64,000 nucleotides of DNA from Variovorax sp. 54 (GCF_002754375.1 NZ_PEFF01000001.1:3120501-3184500), one strand, 5' to 3'. Counted from the stretch's first letter, positions 27,322-37,628 are shown. Notes: generated from the letters alone by a model not told the origin. Numbers and translations: made by a program.

Positions 27322-28578
27322 ATGCACACCGCTCCTGAAACCTCACAGCAGCAGCAACCGCCGGCCGAACGCCTGCCGCTGGGCCTGGCCTGGCTCGCGC
27401 TGGGCGCCTTCGCCATCGGCACCGAAAGCTTCATGGTCGCCGGCCTGCTGCCGGTGCTGGCGGCCGACCTGCAGGTCAGCGCCGCGCGGGCCGGCCAGCT
27501 GGTGCTGCTGTTCGCGCTGAGCTATGCGATCGGCTCGCCGCTGATGGCCGCGCTGCTCGCGCGCTTCGGGCGCCGCCCGCTGCTGATCGCCAGCCTCGCG
27601 ACGTTCGCGGGCCTGACGGCGGCGGCCTCGATGGCGCACGGCTTCGCGCAGCTGGCCCTGGCGCGCGTCGCGCTCGGGCTGGTGGCGGGCGTGTTCCTGC
27701 CGACGGCCAGCGCGGTGGCAGCGGCGATGGTGTCGCCCGCGCTGCGCGGCCGGGCGCTGGCCATCGTGACCGGCGGCGGCACCGTGGCGGTGGCACTCGG
27801 CGTGCCGCTGGGCGCGTGGATCGCGGGCTGGGGCGGCTGGCGCACGGCCTACCTGCTGATCGCCGCGGTGGCGGCGTTGGCCGCCTGGGGTCTGTTCGTG
27901 GGGCTGCCGCGCACGCTGGTGCAGGCACCCGCTGACGCGGCCCCGCGCACCTCGGCCTTCGCCGTGGCGCGCGAACCCGGCGTGCTTGCGGCGCTGCTGG
28001 CCACGCTGCTGTGGGCCACGGGCGGCTTCAGCTTCTACACCTACATCGCGCTGTTCCTCGGGCACACGCTGGGCTTCGGGGCCGACGGCGCGAGCGCGGT
28101 GTTCTTCGCGATCGGCGTGGCCGCAGCGCTGGGCACAGCGACCGGCGGCTGGGCCACCGACCGCTTCGGCGCCGACCGCATGGCGCGGGGCTTCGCGCTG
28201 GCCCTGGTGGTGATCATGGGCGGGCTCTCGTTCACCGCGCAGATGCTGCCGCGCGGGCTGGCGCTGCCGCTGATCGTGGGCCTCTCGGCGCTGTGGGGCT
28301 TCGCCGGCTGGGGCTTCGGGCCGGCGCAGGCGGTGCGGCTGATCCGGCTGGCGCCCGATCGTGCGCCGATGACGCTGTCGCTCAACGCCTCGGCGGTCTA
28401 CCTGGGCATCGCGGCAGGCTCGGGGCTGGGCGGCGCGACGATCGCGTGGGTCGGCGTGAGCGCGGTGGGTTGGGTGGGTGCCGCCGCCCAGCTGGCGGGG
28501 CTGGTGCTGCTGTGGCGCGCCGCGCGGCGGGCCCGGTCGGCGGCGCTGCCGGCCTCGGCGGCATCGGCCTGTGCCTGA
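27322..28578 (+). CDS. MFS transporter (12 TM, drug/sugar efflux type)
   Basis: 418 aa, about twelve hydrophobic helices. Seen: the family motif near residues ~68-85 (GSPLMAALLARFGRRPLL), the first-half ending GVPLGAWIAGWGGWR typical of AraJ/SotB-type drug or arabinose exporters, and a matching second half. RBS CTGGAG precedes the ATG at 27322. Divergent from the MocR regulator. A terminator follows at 28628-28646. Substrate unknown. Confidence 0.88.
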   Translation: MHTAPETSQQQQPPAERLPLGLAWLALGAFAIGTESFMVAGLLPVLAADLQVSAARAGQLVLLFALSYAIGSPLMAALLARFGRRPLLIASLATFAGLTAAASMAHGFAQLALARVALGLVAGVFLPTASAVAAAMVSPALRGRALAIVTGGGTVAVALGVPLGAWIAGWGGWRTAYLLIAAVAALAAWGLFVGLPRTLVQAPADAAPRTSAFAVAREPGVLAALLATLLWATGGFSFYTYIALFLGHTLGFGADGASAVFFAIGVAAALGTATGGWATDRFGADRMARGFALALVVIMGGLSFTAQMLPRGLALPLIVGLSALWGFAGWGFGPAQAVRLIRLAPDRAPMTLSLNASAVYLGIAAGSGLGGATIAWVGVSAVGWVGAAAQLAGLVLLWRAARRARSAALPASAASACA

Positions 28579-28592
28579 CCTTGCGATGCGTT

Positions 28593-28609
28593 GCTATATT
28601 TTTAATAGC
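28593..28609. repeat. GCTAT-N7-ATAGC AT-rich inverted repeat
   Basis: A 17-bp hairpin, GCTAT and ATAGC around an A/T core, lies between the MFS stop and its terminator. The A/T core stands out in a very GC-rich region. I recall similar GCTAT...ATAGC elements scattered in Comamonadaceae genomes, but cannot confirm that here. Confidence 0.45.
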
Positions 28610-28627
28610 TACCATCCCAAGATGGAC

Positions 28628-28646
28628 GGCCCTTCGGGGCCTTTTT
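28628..28646 (+). terminator. Rho-independent terminator after MFS gene
   Basis: GGCCC-TTCG-GGGCC hairpin followed by five T residues. A UUCG tetraloop and strong stem make this convincing. Confidence 0.85.
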
Positions 28647-28967
28647 CATGCAGACGTTGTTTTTAAGACAAGCAACTGTCATGCCCTGCAAGCTATAATG
28701 TCGGGTTCGTTTCGATACCACGACGAAGAATTTCGTCACTCCCGCCGGCTGACCTGCACTGTCCTTGGATTCTTCAGGCCTCTCATTTTCAAGCCGGCTT
28801 CACAGTGTGTTGGAGCGCCAGACCGGGCGCCCATGATTGCCACCACTGCCTTCGTTCCTGTTGAAGCGAATTGCGCATCCCCCGCGCCGTTGCGGCCGGT
28901 CCGCGTCCGTTTTCAATTATTTTTCAGGCTCTTCGCGCGCTGTCTCTGCGCGTGGCGCCAAGGCTTC
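28647..28967 (+). promoter_or_regulatory. Promoter and long untranslated leader of the infA/dbpA locus
   Basis: A perfect -10 TATAAT is at 28694-28699, with only a poor -35 match 17 bp upstream. From there to the next start codon at 28968 are about 260 bases without a convincing coding frame. The stretch is less GC-rich than its surroundings and contains pairs such as GAAGAATTTCGTC. Long leaders of this kind precede cold-shock genes such as cspA and act as RNA thermosensors; that role is inferred from the neighbours (IF-1, DEAD-box helicase). Confidence 0.45.
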
Positions 28968-29225
28968 ATGGACATCATTCAACACAGTATCGCGGTGGGC
29001 AAGTACCTTGTTTCCCCGCTCATTCGACACCAGGACGACGGCGGCTATGCCGCCTCCGTCTCGATCCGCTCCGGCCACGGCAGCGGCATGCACGACCGCG
29101 TGATGCGCTTCACGCCGCGCTTTGCCAGCCACGCCGCGGCGCTCGGCTACGCCATCGAACAAGGCCTGGGCTGGGTGCGCGAACGCGCACCGGTGGCCCC
29201 TCTCGCACTTCCGTGCGCGGCCTGA
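28968..29225 (+). CDS. Small conserved-type protein upstream of infA
   Basis: 85 aa. I know no function. It has no signal or membrane segment. A compact alternating strand/helix pattern is visible: HSIAVGKYLVSPLIRH, then GYAASVSIRSGHGSGMHDRV, MRFTPRFASHAAALGYAIEQ, GLGWV. The repeated SIRSG..DRVMRFTPRF pattern looks like a small nucleic-acid- or ligand-binding fold. The gene sits between a long leader and infA, 58 bases before infA, so it is probably part of the same unit. Confidence 0.6.
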   Translation: MDIIQHSIAVGKYLVSPLIRHQDDGGYAASVSIRSGHGSGMHDRVMRFTPRFASHAAALGYAIEQGLGWVRERAPVAPLALPCAA

Positions 29226-29283
29226 AACAATCACGCCCCATTCCATCTCCAACACACATCGAACGATTCAGAGGTAATCACTT

Positions 29284-29553
29284 ATGCCCAAGGAAGAACT
29301 GATCGAAATGAACGGCGCAGTGACCGAAGTCCTGCCCGACTCGCGCTACCGCGTCACGCTCGACAACGGTCACCAGCTGATCGCCTACAGCGGCGGCAAG
29401 ATGCGCAAGCACCACATCCGCATCCTGGCCGGCGACAAGGTGTCGCTCGAGCTCTCGCCCTACGACCTGACGAAGGGCCGCATCACGTTCCGTCACCTGG
29501 AACGCCGCGGCCCCCCGCCGACCAACTCGGGCAACAACTCGCCCCGCCGCTGA
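29284..29553 (+). CDS. infA: Translation initiation factor IF-1
   Basis: 89 aa, single OB-fold. Seen: [41 protein letters not shown] and [13 protein letters not shown], all diagnostic. It carries a ~17-residue basic, Pro/Asn-rich C-terminal extension ([17 protein letters not shown]), so it resembles the longer, second type of IF-1 found in Burkholderiales. It binds the ribosomal A site at initiation. A strong terminator follows directly. Confidence 0.97.
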   Translation: MPKEELIEMNGAVTEVLPDSRYRVTLDNGHQLIAYSGGKMRKHHIRILAGDKVSLELSPYDLTKGRITFRHLERRGPPPTNSGNNSPRR

Positions 29554-29566
29554 GCGACGCCCGGCC

Positions 29567-29617
29567 GGCCTTGCAGAGCGCCCTCCCGGAGGGGGCCCTG
29601 CAAGGCCTTTGTCTTTT
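29567..29617 (+). terminator. Rho-independent terminator after infA
   Basis: A long stem pairs GGCCTTGCAG (29567-29576) with CTGCAAGGCC (29598-29607); the loop is itself GC-rich and self-pairing. A T-rich run TTTGTCTTTT follows. Confidence 0.85.
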
Positions 29618-29677
29618 CCGGGCCGTCACTTTTTTGCTCCTCCGTCTTCCTGTCTGTATGTCTCCGGCTGCCGAACG

Positions 29678-31120
<1,443 letters not shown>

Positions 31121-31216
31121 CATCCGTCCCCTGGCCCGCCGTTTCGCCTCTTGGCATGTGAAATCTGCCGATGTGGCCTAATTGAGGGTCGAACATCTTT
31201 TTTATCCGAGCTTTCC

Positions 31217-31387
31217 ATGCCCAAGAAAATCCGTACCGAAGCCGACCGTCTTGCCAGCCCGAAGCCGACCCCCATGCCCGGCTACACCGCGCCTCGCACC
31301 GGTGGCGGCCAGAAGGTCAGCCTGGAACGCGGCACCGCCACGCGCAGCAAGAAGAACCCGGGCAAGCGCCCCACCAAGGGCGGCTGA
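31217..31387 (+). CDS. Small basic protein, 56 aa
   Basis: Very basic and rich in Pro, Lys, Arg and Gly (SLERGTATRSKKNPGKRPTK); no hydrophobic segment. The composition suggests an unstructured nucleic-acid-binding protein. It starts at ATG 31217 and ends just before a terminator. Function unknown; its position behind dbpA suggests a link to RNA or ribosomes but this is only context. Confidence 0.6.
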   Translation: MPKKIRTEADRLASPKPTPMPGYTAPRTGGGQKVSLERGTATRSKKNPGKRPTKGG

Positions 31388-31423
31388 TCCAGCCCCCACG
31401 GCTCTTTCTTCGGAGCCACGACG

Positions 31424-31446
31424 AACGCGCCCCCGGGCGCGTTTTG
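31424..31446 (+). terminator. Rho-independent terminator after small basic gene
   Basis: Stem AACGCGCCC with GGGCGCGTT, a two-base apparent loop, then TTTT. Confidence 0.75.
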
Positions 31447-31475
31447 TCATTGGGCCCGCTCAAAACAAGGCCGCC

Positions 31476-31796
31476 ATGTCGGACGACAACCAGATCTACA
31501 TTCCGCCCTCGTTCTTCGCGGTCTACAGCGACGCGCGCCAGCGCCTGCGCGAGCCGATCGACGTGGTGCGTGCGCGCTACGAGATCTGCGAAGACCTCGC
31601 CGGCCACCTCGTGGGCCACGCGCAGATCCAGCACCACACCGAGGTGCCGGTCGAAAGCGAGATCCTGCGGCGCATCCACGCCGGGCTCGCCACGCCGGAA
31701 TCCGGCGTGTCGCCCGCCGAGGCCGAATGGATCGTGCAGCGGCTGGCCGAGTTGCTGGGCTGGCCCGGGCCCGAGCCCGTCGCAGCCGACGAGTAA
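31476..31796 (+). CDS. Small conserved-type protein, 106 aa
   Basis: Soluble, acidic, helical: IPPSFFAVYSDARQRLREPIDV, ARYEICEDLAGHLVGHAQ, ILRRIHAGLATPESGVSPAE. I recall similar ~100-residue proteins in Comamonadaceae, annotated ATPase with chaperone activity, but no ATP motif is present. Function unknown. 17 bases separate it from the MerR gene, so the two may be co-transcribed. Confidence 0.6.
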   Translation: MSDDNQIYIPPSFFAVYSDARQRLREPIDVVRARYEICEDLAGHLVGHAQIQHHTEVPVESEILRRIHAGLATPESGVSPAEAEWIVQRLAELLGWPGPEPVAADE

Positions 31797-31813
31797 GCAA
31801 ACAGGGGCGCACG

Positions 31814-32848
31814 GTGCTGCTCAAGGTCGGCGAACTCGCGAAACACACCGGCCTCACGGTGCGCACGCTGCACCACTACGACGCCATCGGCCTGCTCACC
31901 CCCTCGGCGCGCTCGGACGCCGGCTACCGGCTCTACAACGCCGCCGACATCGGCCGGCTGCACGCCATCCAGGCGCTGCGGCTGCTGGGGCTGCCGCTGG
32001 CGGACATCGGCGGCCTGCTCGGCGCTGAAAGCGGCGCGCTGCCCACGGTCATCCGGCGCCAGATCGCCTCGCTCGACCAGCAGATCGCCCAGGCCACGGC
32101 GCTGCGCGAACGGCTGGGCCTGCTCGAGCAGCGGCTCGCCGAAGGCGCCCAGCCCGACATGAAGGACTGGCTCGCCACGCTGGAGCAGATGACCGCCTAC
32201 GGCCGCTACTTCAGCCCCGCCGAGATCCAGTCGCTGATGGCCAACTGGCGCGCCGTGGCCGACCAGTGGCCGCCGCTCATCGCCGAGGTGGCCGCGCGGA
32301 TGGCGCGCGGCGTGCCCGCCGATGCGCTCGAGCTGCAGCCGCTCGCCGCCCGCTGGATGACCTTGATGGGCCAGTGGATGGACGGCAACTTCGACCTCAT
32401 CGTGCGCTGGGGCGAGATGTACCGGCGCGAGCCCGTGGCGCGGCGCGACGACGGACCGCCGGCCGAACTGATCGACTACATCGGCCAGGCCATCGCGGTG
32501 CGCATGGCCGCGCTGCTGCGCCACCTGGACACCGAAGACCTCGCACGCCTGGGCAAGCCGCCCGAAGACGAATGGCGCCGCCTGGGCGCGGAACTGGCCG
32601 CGCTGCAGGCCGGCGGCGTGCGCCCCGAAGACCCGGCCGTGCAGGCCGTCGCGCAGACATGGCTGCGGCTCTTCGAGGCGTTCACCGACCATGACCCGGT
32701 GCTCGCCGCCCGCCTGTCGGCGGCGATCGCTGCGGAGCCGGTGCTGCAAGCCGCCGCCGTGGTCGGCCCCGCGGTGCGCAGCTACCTGCTGCAGGCCATC
32801 GCCGTGCGGCAGCAAAAAAGGCCGGCACCCGGCTCGAAACCCGCTTGA
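31814..32848 (+). CDS. MerR-family regulator with large effector domain
   Basis: 344 aa. MerR winged helix at residues 1-~75: KVGELAKHTGLTVRTLHHYDAIGLL and YRLYNAADIGRLHAIQALR, then a coiled-coil dimer helix (QLDQQ/LRERLGLLEQRLAEG region). The remaining ~240 residues are a helical effector-binding domain, longer than metal-sensing MerRs and closest in style to TipA-like multidrug sensors (MTAYGRYFSPAEIQSLMANW). The start is GTG at 31814. Likely senses organic compounds; the target is not clear from context. Confidence 0.85.
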   Translation: MLLKVGELAKHTGLTVRTLHHYDAIGLLTPSARSDAGYRLYNAADIGRLHAIQALRLLGLPLADIGGLLGAESGALPTVIRRQIASLDQQIAQATALRERLGLLEQRLAEGAQPDMKDWLATLEQMTAYGRYFSPAEIQSLMANWRAVADQWPPLIAEVAARMARGVPADALELQPLAARWMTLMGQWMDGNFDLIVRWGEMYRREPVARRDDGPPAELIDYIGQAIAVRMAALLRHLDTEDLARLGKPPEDEWRRLGAELAALQAGGVRPEDPAVQAVAQTWLRLFEAFTDHDPVLAARLSAAIAAEPVLQAAAVVGPAVRSYLLQAIAVRQQKRPAPGSKPA

Positions 32849-32882
32849 CCCTGACGTTGCGTGAGGCTCAACAGTCGGCCTC

Positions 32883-34097
32883 ATGAACAACGCACACATC
32901 CCCCAACGGCTCCACGCGCTCGACAACCTCCGCGCCCTCATGATGTGGCTCGGCATCGTGCTGCACGTGGCGATCAACCACCTCACCGTCGCCTCGCCGC
33001 TGCCCTGGCGCGACCCGAAGACCTCGCCGGTCGCCGACCTGCTGCTGCTCTTCATCCACAGCTTTCGCATGCCGGTGTTCTTCGTGCTGGCGGGCTTCTT
33101 CGTCGCGCTGCTGGTCGAGCGGCGCGGGGCCGACGGCATGCTGAAGAACCGCAGCCTGCGGCTCGCGCTGCCCTTCGCGATCTTCTGGCCGCTGCTGTTC
33201 GTGGGGACCACGGTGCTGGCGATGGTCTACATCCACCTGAGCGTGCGCGGCGAGCCGGGCATCGACACCACGCTGACACCGGCGCGCCAACCCGGCGGTT
33301 CGCCCTTCAACACCATGCACCTGTGGTTCCTCTACCAGCTGTTTGGGTTCAGCGTGCTGGCCTGGGCCGGCGTACGGCTGCAGCGCTTCGTGCCAGTGCG
33401 ACTGCGCGATGCCGTCGCGCGTGGCTTCGCGGTGCTCGCGGAACGCCGCTGGGGCTTCGTGGTGCTGGCGCTGCCGCCGGCGGTGACGGGCGCCTTCCAT
33501 CCGTCCGGCTTCGTGATGGAGAGCGGCGCGTTCCTGCCTTCTTTCTCCGAGTGGGTGCAGAGCGGCCTGTTCTTCGTGTTCGGCTGGTATGTGCACCGCG
33601 ACCAGGAGCGCCTGCTCGCGTGCTTCGCTGCGCGCTGCACCGGCCATGCGCTGGCCGGGTTGGTCTTCTTCGTTGCGACGCTCGCGCTGCTGGGCGCCAT
33701 GCGCGGGCCCGGTGCGCACCGCCTGCCGCACCCCGAGTTCTGGATCGCCTTCGCCTACAACGCGACCTCGTGGCTCTGGAGCCTGGCACTGATCGGCGGC
33801 TTCGTGCGCTACCTGCCGCGTCAGAACGCGGTGCTGGCGTACCTCTCGGAAAGCTCGTACTGGGTGTATCTCGTGCACATGCTCGGCACCATCGGCTTCG
33901 GCATCCTGCTGTTCCACGCGCCCCTGGGTGCGCTCGCGAAGATGGGGCTCAACATCGCGGCCACCTCGCTCGTGGCGCTGGCGAGCTACCAGCTGCTGGT
34001 GCGCCACACCGTCATCGGCCGGCTGCTGAACGGTCAGCGCGCCGCAAACCGCTCCAGCAAAAAGTCGACAAAGGCGCGCGTCTTCGCCGCCAGGTGA
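32883..34097 (+). CDS. Acyltransferase 3 family membrane protein
   Basis: 404 aa, about ten membrane helices. Seen: the family start RLHALDNLRALMMWLGIVLH with catalytic-type His, then HSFRMPVFFVLAGFF and the RNRSLRLALPFAIFWPL region. Such enzymes acetylate or succinylate surface sugars (OpgC, OafA). Substrate unknown. Its last 64 bases overlap, on the opposite strand, the end of a LysR gene. Confidence 0.88.
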   Translation: MNNAHIPQRLHALDNLRALMMWLGIVLHVAINHLTVASPLPWRDPKTSPVADLLLLFIHSFRMPVFFVLAGFFVALLVERRGADGMLKNRSLRLALPFAIFWPLLFVGTTVLAMVYIHLSVRGEPGIDTTLTPARQPGGSPFNTMHLWFLYQLFGFSVLAWAGVRLQRFVPVRLRDAVARGFAVLAERRWGFVVLALPPAVTGAFHPSGFVMESGAFLPSFSEWVQSGLFFVFGWYVHRDQERLLACFAARCTGHALAGLVFFVATLALLGAMRGPGAHRLPHPEFWIAFAYNATSWLWSLALIGGFVRYLPRQNAVLAYLSESSYWVYLVHMLGTIGFGILLFHAPLGALAKMGLNIAATSLVALASYQLLVRHTVIGRLLNGQRAANRSSKKSTKARVFAAR

Positions 34098-34921
34098 CGC
34101 GACGGGTACACGGCGTACACCGGCGTGCGGTCGGCCTCCCAGTCGTCGAGCGCGGCTTCGAGCCGGCCCGCGGCCAGCTCGTGCTCGACATAGATGCGCG
34201 GGATCAGGCTCAGGCCGAAGCCCGCGAGCACCGCGTCGCGCACCGCGATGCTGGAGCTGACCTTGTAGCGTCCGTCGATCGGCACGGCCACGCTGCGCCC
34301 GGCGCGGTTGAAGGTCCATTTGTTCGCGTGGCCCGACAGGGTGAACTGCACGCAGTTGTGGGCCTTCAGGTCTTCGGGCGCGGCGGGCCGGCCGGCGGTG
34401 GCGAAGTAGCCGGGCGCGCCGCACAGCACGTGCGTCATGGTCATGAGCTCGCGCGCAACGAGGCTCGAATCTTCCAGCCGGTCGCTGCCGCGGATCGCGA
34501 GGTCGTAGCCCTCGCCGATCAGGTCGGTGCGCGTGTCCTGCAGGTTCAGCTCGAGCCGCAGGTTCGGGTGGCGGTCCATGAAGGCGGGGATGTGCGGCGA
34601 GATGCAGGTCAGCGCAAAGGTCAGCGGTGCGCTCACGCGCAGCACGCCGCCCGGGCTCGCGCCCACGGGCGCCAGCGCAGCGTCGGCCTCGTCCAGGTCG
34701 TCGAGGATGCGCGCGAGCCGCTCCACGTAGGCCGCGCCGGCCTCGGTGAGGCTCATGCTGCGCGTGGTGCGGTTGATGAGCCGCACCTTCAGATGCGCCT
34801 CCAGCTCGGCGATGTTCTTGCTGACGGCCGCGGCCGACAGCCCCAGCTGCCGCGCGGCGCCGGCAAAGCTGCCCGCCGCGGCGGTGGTGCGGAAGACCTT
34901 GAGGGCGGTGAGATGGTCCAT
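34034..34921 (-). CDS. LysR-family regulator
   Basis: 295 aa. HTH MDHLTALKVFRTTAAAGSF ... LSAAAVSKNIAELEAHL; the effector domain includes GGVLRVSAPLTFALTCISPH. I chose the ATG at 34921 (MDHLTAL), since the upstream ATG at 34993 adds 24 atypical residues. It is divergent from an EamA transporter, probably its target. It overlaps the acyltransferase gene tail-to-tail by 64 bp. Confidence 0.93.
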   Translation of the reverse strand: MDHLTALKVFRTTAAAGSFAGAARQLGLSAAAVSKNIAELEAHLKVRLINRTTRSMSLTEAGAAYVERLARILDDLDEADAALAPVGASPGGVLRVSAPLTFALTCISPHIPAFMDRHPNLRLELNLQDTRTDLIGEGYDLAIRGSDRLEDSSLVARELMTMTHVLCGAPGYFATAGRPAAPEDLKAHNCVQFTLSGHANKWTFNRAGRSVAVPIDGRYKVSSSIAVRDAVLAGFGLSLIPRIYVEHELAAGRLEAALDDWEADRTPVYAVYPSRHLAAKTRAFVDFLLERFAAR

Positions 34922-34953
34922 GGGTCGGCGCCCGATTGACGACTGGCAGTAAA

Positions 34954-35004
34954 GAATCAATTCATTATTCGGACATTCACAACCGTGGGTCAATTGAATA
35001 GATT
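34954..35004. promoter_or_regulatory. AT-rich inverted repeat in LysR/EamA interval
   Basis: GAATC..ATTCA (34954 onward) pairs with TGAAT..GATTC near 34995-35004. This is a loose match to a LysR operator (T-N11-A type), in the expected place. Low confidence. Confidence 0.35.
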
Positions 35005-35010
35005 CAGGCC

Positions 35011-35901
35011 ATGACCTCCCGCACCACCGACGTCCTGCTCACCGCCATTGCGCCCGCGATCTGGGGCAGCACCTACATCGTGACCACCGAGCTGCTGCCG
35101 GCGAACTACCCGCTGACGGTGGCGCTGCTGCGCGCACTGCCGGCGGGCCTGCTGCTGATGCTCTTCGTGCGCCAGCTGCCGCCCCGGGCGTGGTGGGGGC
35201 GCATCTTCCTGCTGGGCGCGCTGAACTTCTCGGTGCTGTGGGCGATGCTGTTCCTGGCGGCCTACCGGCTGCCGGGCGGCGTGGCGGCCACCATCACCTC
35301 GGTGCAGCCGCTGTTCGTGGTGTTCCTGGCCGGCCTGCTGCTGGGCGCGCCGGTGCGTGCGCTGTCGGTGGCGGCGGCCGTCATCGGCATGGGCGGGGTG
35401 GCGCTGCTGGTGCTCACGCCGAACGCCGCGCTCGACGCGCTGGGCATCGCTGCGGCGCTCACGGCCGCCGTGTCGATGGCCTTCGGCACGGTGCTGAGCC
35501 GGCGCTGGCAGCCGCCGGTGTCGGCGCTGACCTTCACGGCCTGGCAGCTGACGGCGGGCGGCCTGCTGTTGCTGCCGGTGGCGCTGTGGCTGGAACCGCC
35601 GCTGCCCGCGCTCACGGCGATGAACTGGGTCGGCTTCGCCTGGCTCGGCCTGATCGGCGCCGCGCTCACCTACATCGTGTGGTTCCGCGGCGTGGCCCGG
35701 CTGGAGCCCTCGGCGATCGCACCGCTGGCCTTCCTGAGCCCGGTGACGGCGGTGATCCTGGGCTGGGCCTTGCTGGGCCAGAGCCTGTCGGGCTGGCAGA
35801 TGGCGGGCATCGGCATCGTGATCGCGAGCATCTGGCTGAGCCAGCAGGCGCAGCGCGGTGCGCAGCCGGTGCCGGCGGTGCAGCCCGCACCCAGCCGCTG
35901 A
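35011..35901 (+). CDS. EamA-family (DMT) metabolite exporter
   Basis: 296 aa, ten predicted membrane helices in two EamA repeats. First half TAIAPAIWGSTYIVTTELLP and ALLRALPAGLLLMLF; second half TFTAWQLTAGGLLLLPVA with SAIAPLAFLSPVTAVILGW near the end. DMT proteins of this type often export amino acids or metabolites. Divergent from a LysR gene. The gene ends 4 bases before the convergent desaturase. Confidence 0.9.
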   Translation: MTSRTTDVLLTAIAPAIWGSTYIVTTELLPANYPLTVALLRALPAGLLLMLFVRQLPPRAWWGRIFLLGALNFSVLWAMLFLAAYRLPGGVAATITSVQPLFVVFLAGLLLGAPVRALSVAAAVIGMGGVALLVLTPNAALDALGIAAALTAAVSMAFGTVLSRRWQPPVSALTFTAWQLTAGGLLLLPVALWLEPPLPALTAMNWVGFAWLGLIGAALTYIVWFRGVARLEPSAIAPLAFLSPVTAVILGWALLGQSLSGWQMAGIGIVIASIWLSQQAQRGAQPVPAVQPAPSR

Positions 35902-35905
35902 AGGC

Positions 35906-36832
35906 TTACGCCACTGGCGCTGCCTGGCGCAGCAGCTGCAGGTAGCCGGGCTGCACTTCCATGCGCGCGGTCGCGCCCTGGCGCTGCAGCAGGCGGTGCG
36001 CCTTCGGCAGCGCCCAGCAGGGCAGGTTGGTGAACATGTGGTGCTCGCAGTGGTAGTTGACCCAGTAGGGCGCCACGAAGATGCGTTCGAGCCAGCCGGC
36101 GTGCGTGGTGCGCGCCTGACGCAGCGGATCGGCCTCGTTCTGCGCCACCAGCGCATGCTCGGCGATGTTGCGCACGCGGCTCACGAGCGGCAGCCAGGTC
36201 GCCATCGGCAGCAGCCACATCAGCACCCAGGCCCACCAGACCCCGGCCAGCGTGAAGGCCAGCAGGCCCAGGCCGTTGCCGATGAGGAAGCGCTTGTCTT
36301 TTGCCAGCGCACGCCCGAACACGCGCAGCGCCGATTCGCCCGGCGCGCGCTGGCGCAGGGCATCGGCGATGTGGCCGAAGCGCTGCTTGTAGAAGGTCTG
36401 CCCGCTCAGGTCGCGCACGACCTTGCGCCACATGGAGTCGCGCGAGATCGGAAAGGGCGCCGACAGCACGAGGTCCGGGTCTTCGGTCTGCTGCACGAAG
36501 CGGTGGTGCTGCAGGTGATACGGCCGGTAGTCGCGCAGCGTGGGCGAGCACAGCCAGTAGCCCACCCAGTCGTTGACCTTGCGGTTGCGGTGCAGCCCCG
36601 CGTGCGCGGCGTCGTGCATGAGGATGAACAGGCCCAGCTGGCGCGTGCCGACGATCGGCACCATGAGCGGAATCGTCCACGGCCACACGATGCCCACCGC
36701 CATCGCGGCGCCGATCACGCCCCAGCAGTGCGCCACGAGCCACAGGCCCCGCCACGACGAACGCGTGGTGAGCGATTGCCACTCGTCGGGGGTGAAGAAG
36801 TCGTCGGGTTGAGCGCGGGGTGCAGCGGCCAT
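35906..36832 (-). CDS. Fatty acid desaturase (membrane di-iron)
   Basis: 308 aa. Three histidine boxes: HDAAH at 73-77, HLQHH at 106-110, and HCEHH near residue 265, the di-iron ligands. Membrane helices lie between them. It introduces a double bond into a fatty acyl chain or oxidises a related lipid; the electron donor is not in this window. Convergent with the EamA gene. Confidence 0.9.
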   Translation of the reverse strand: MAAAPRAQPDDFFTPDEWQSLTTRSSWRGLWLVAHCWGVIGAAMAVGIVWPWTIPLMVPIVGTRQLGLFILMHDAAHAGLHRNRKVNDWVGYWLCSPTLRDYRPYHLQHHRFVQQTEDPDLVLSAPFPISRDSMWRKVVRDLSGQTFYKQRFGHIADALRQRAPGESALRVFGRALAKDKRFLIGNGLGLLAFTLAGVWWAWVLMWLLPMATWLPLVSRVRNIAEHALVAQNEADPLRQARTTHAGWLERIFVAPYWVNYHCEHHMFTNLPCWALPKAHRLLQRQGATARMEVQPGYLQLLRQAAPVA

Positions 36833-36911
36833 CGGGCCAGTATGCGGCGAAGGCGCCGGCAGATCACGCGTAGTTCCCCGATGGGAACGCTCGGGAGCGA
36901 GGCCCTTCGGC

Positions 36912-37628
36912 CTACTTGTCGATGATTTTTCGCGCGAAGACTTCGAGGTAGTCCATGAGCCGCTCGGCGCCCGCGATGGCCGCGGCCTCGTCGCCGGTGG
37001 CGATGCCTTGGGCCAGTTCGAGGTGCGCGTTGGCGCCCTCGACGATCTCGCCCTCGTGCTGGTAGGCGTACCAGAAGCGTCGGCACTGCACGATGAGCGG
37101 CACCACCGCCTTCACGGCCGAGTCGTTGTGGCTCGCGTGATGCGTGACGAGGTCGAGCGCGCGGTCGGCGTGCATGTAGTCGGTCAGGTCGCCGCGGCCC
37201 GCCGCCTCGACCATGGCCTCGGCGCAGCGCACGATGGCCTGGCGCTGCGGCGCGGTGGCGCGGCGCGCGGCGCAGGCGGCAATCAGCTGCTCGAGCACGC
37301 GGCGGGTCTGGATCACGTCCAGGTGGTCGGCCAGGTCGATGGTCGACACCAGCAGGCCGCGGCGCGGCTGCTGCACGATGAGGCCGATCGACACCATGCG
37401 CATCAGCGCCTCGCGCACCGGCGTGCGGCCCAGGCCCGTGCGCTCGGCCAGCTCGGCCTCGACGATCTGGCTGCCGGGCTCCAGCTGCATGGTGGACAGC
37501 AGCGCCTCGATGGCGTCGTAGGCCAGGTCGGCCGCGCGGCGCTTGGGCGGGGGTCGGGGAGCGGTCTTCGGGGCGGCCATGGTGGGGATGTGGATGTGCT
37601 CGTGCGTGTACAGATGCGGGGCCGTCAT
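36912..37628 (-). CDS. GntR-family regulator at the end of the hydroxyproline operon
   Basis: 238 aa of the FadR/FCD subfamily. HTH LAYDAIEALLSTMQLEPGSQ, then LGRTPVREALMRMVSIGLIV; all-helical FCD domain with IDLADHLDVIQTRRVLEQLI and the metal/ligand site around ADRALDLVTHHASHNDSAV. The ATG at 37628 overlaps the preceding stop (ATGA), so it is coupled to the operon; an internal ATG at 37580 is possible. The operon context suggests it is the repressor of hydroxyproline catabolism. Confidence 0.9.
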   Translation of the reverse strand: MTAPHLYTHEHIHIPTMAAPKTAPRPPPKRRAADLAYDAIEALLSTMQLEPGSQIVEAELAERTGLGRTPVREALMRMVSIGLIVQQPRRGLLVSTIDLADHLDVIQTRRVLEQLIAACAARRATAPQRQAIVRCAEAMVEAAGRGDLTDYMHADRALDLVTHHASHNDSAVKAVVPLIVQCRRFWYAYQHEGEIVEGANAHLELAQGIATGDEAAAIAGAERLMDYLEVFARKIIDK

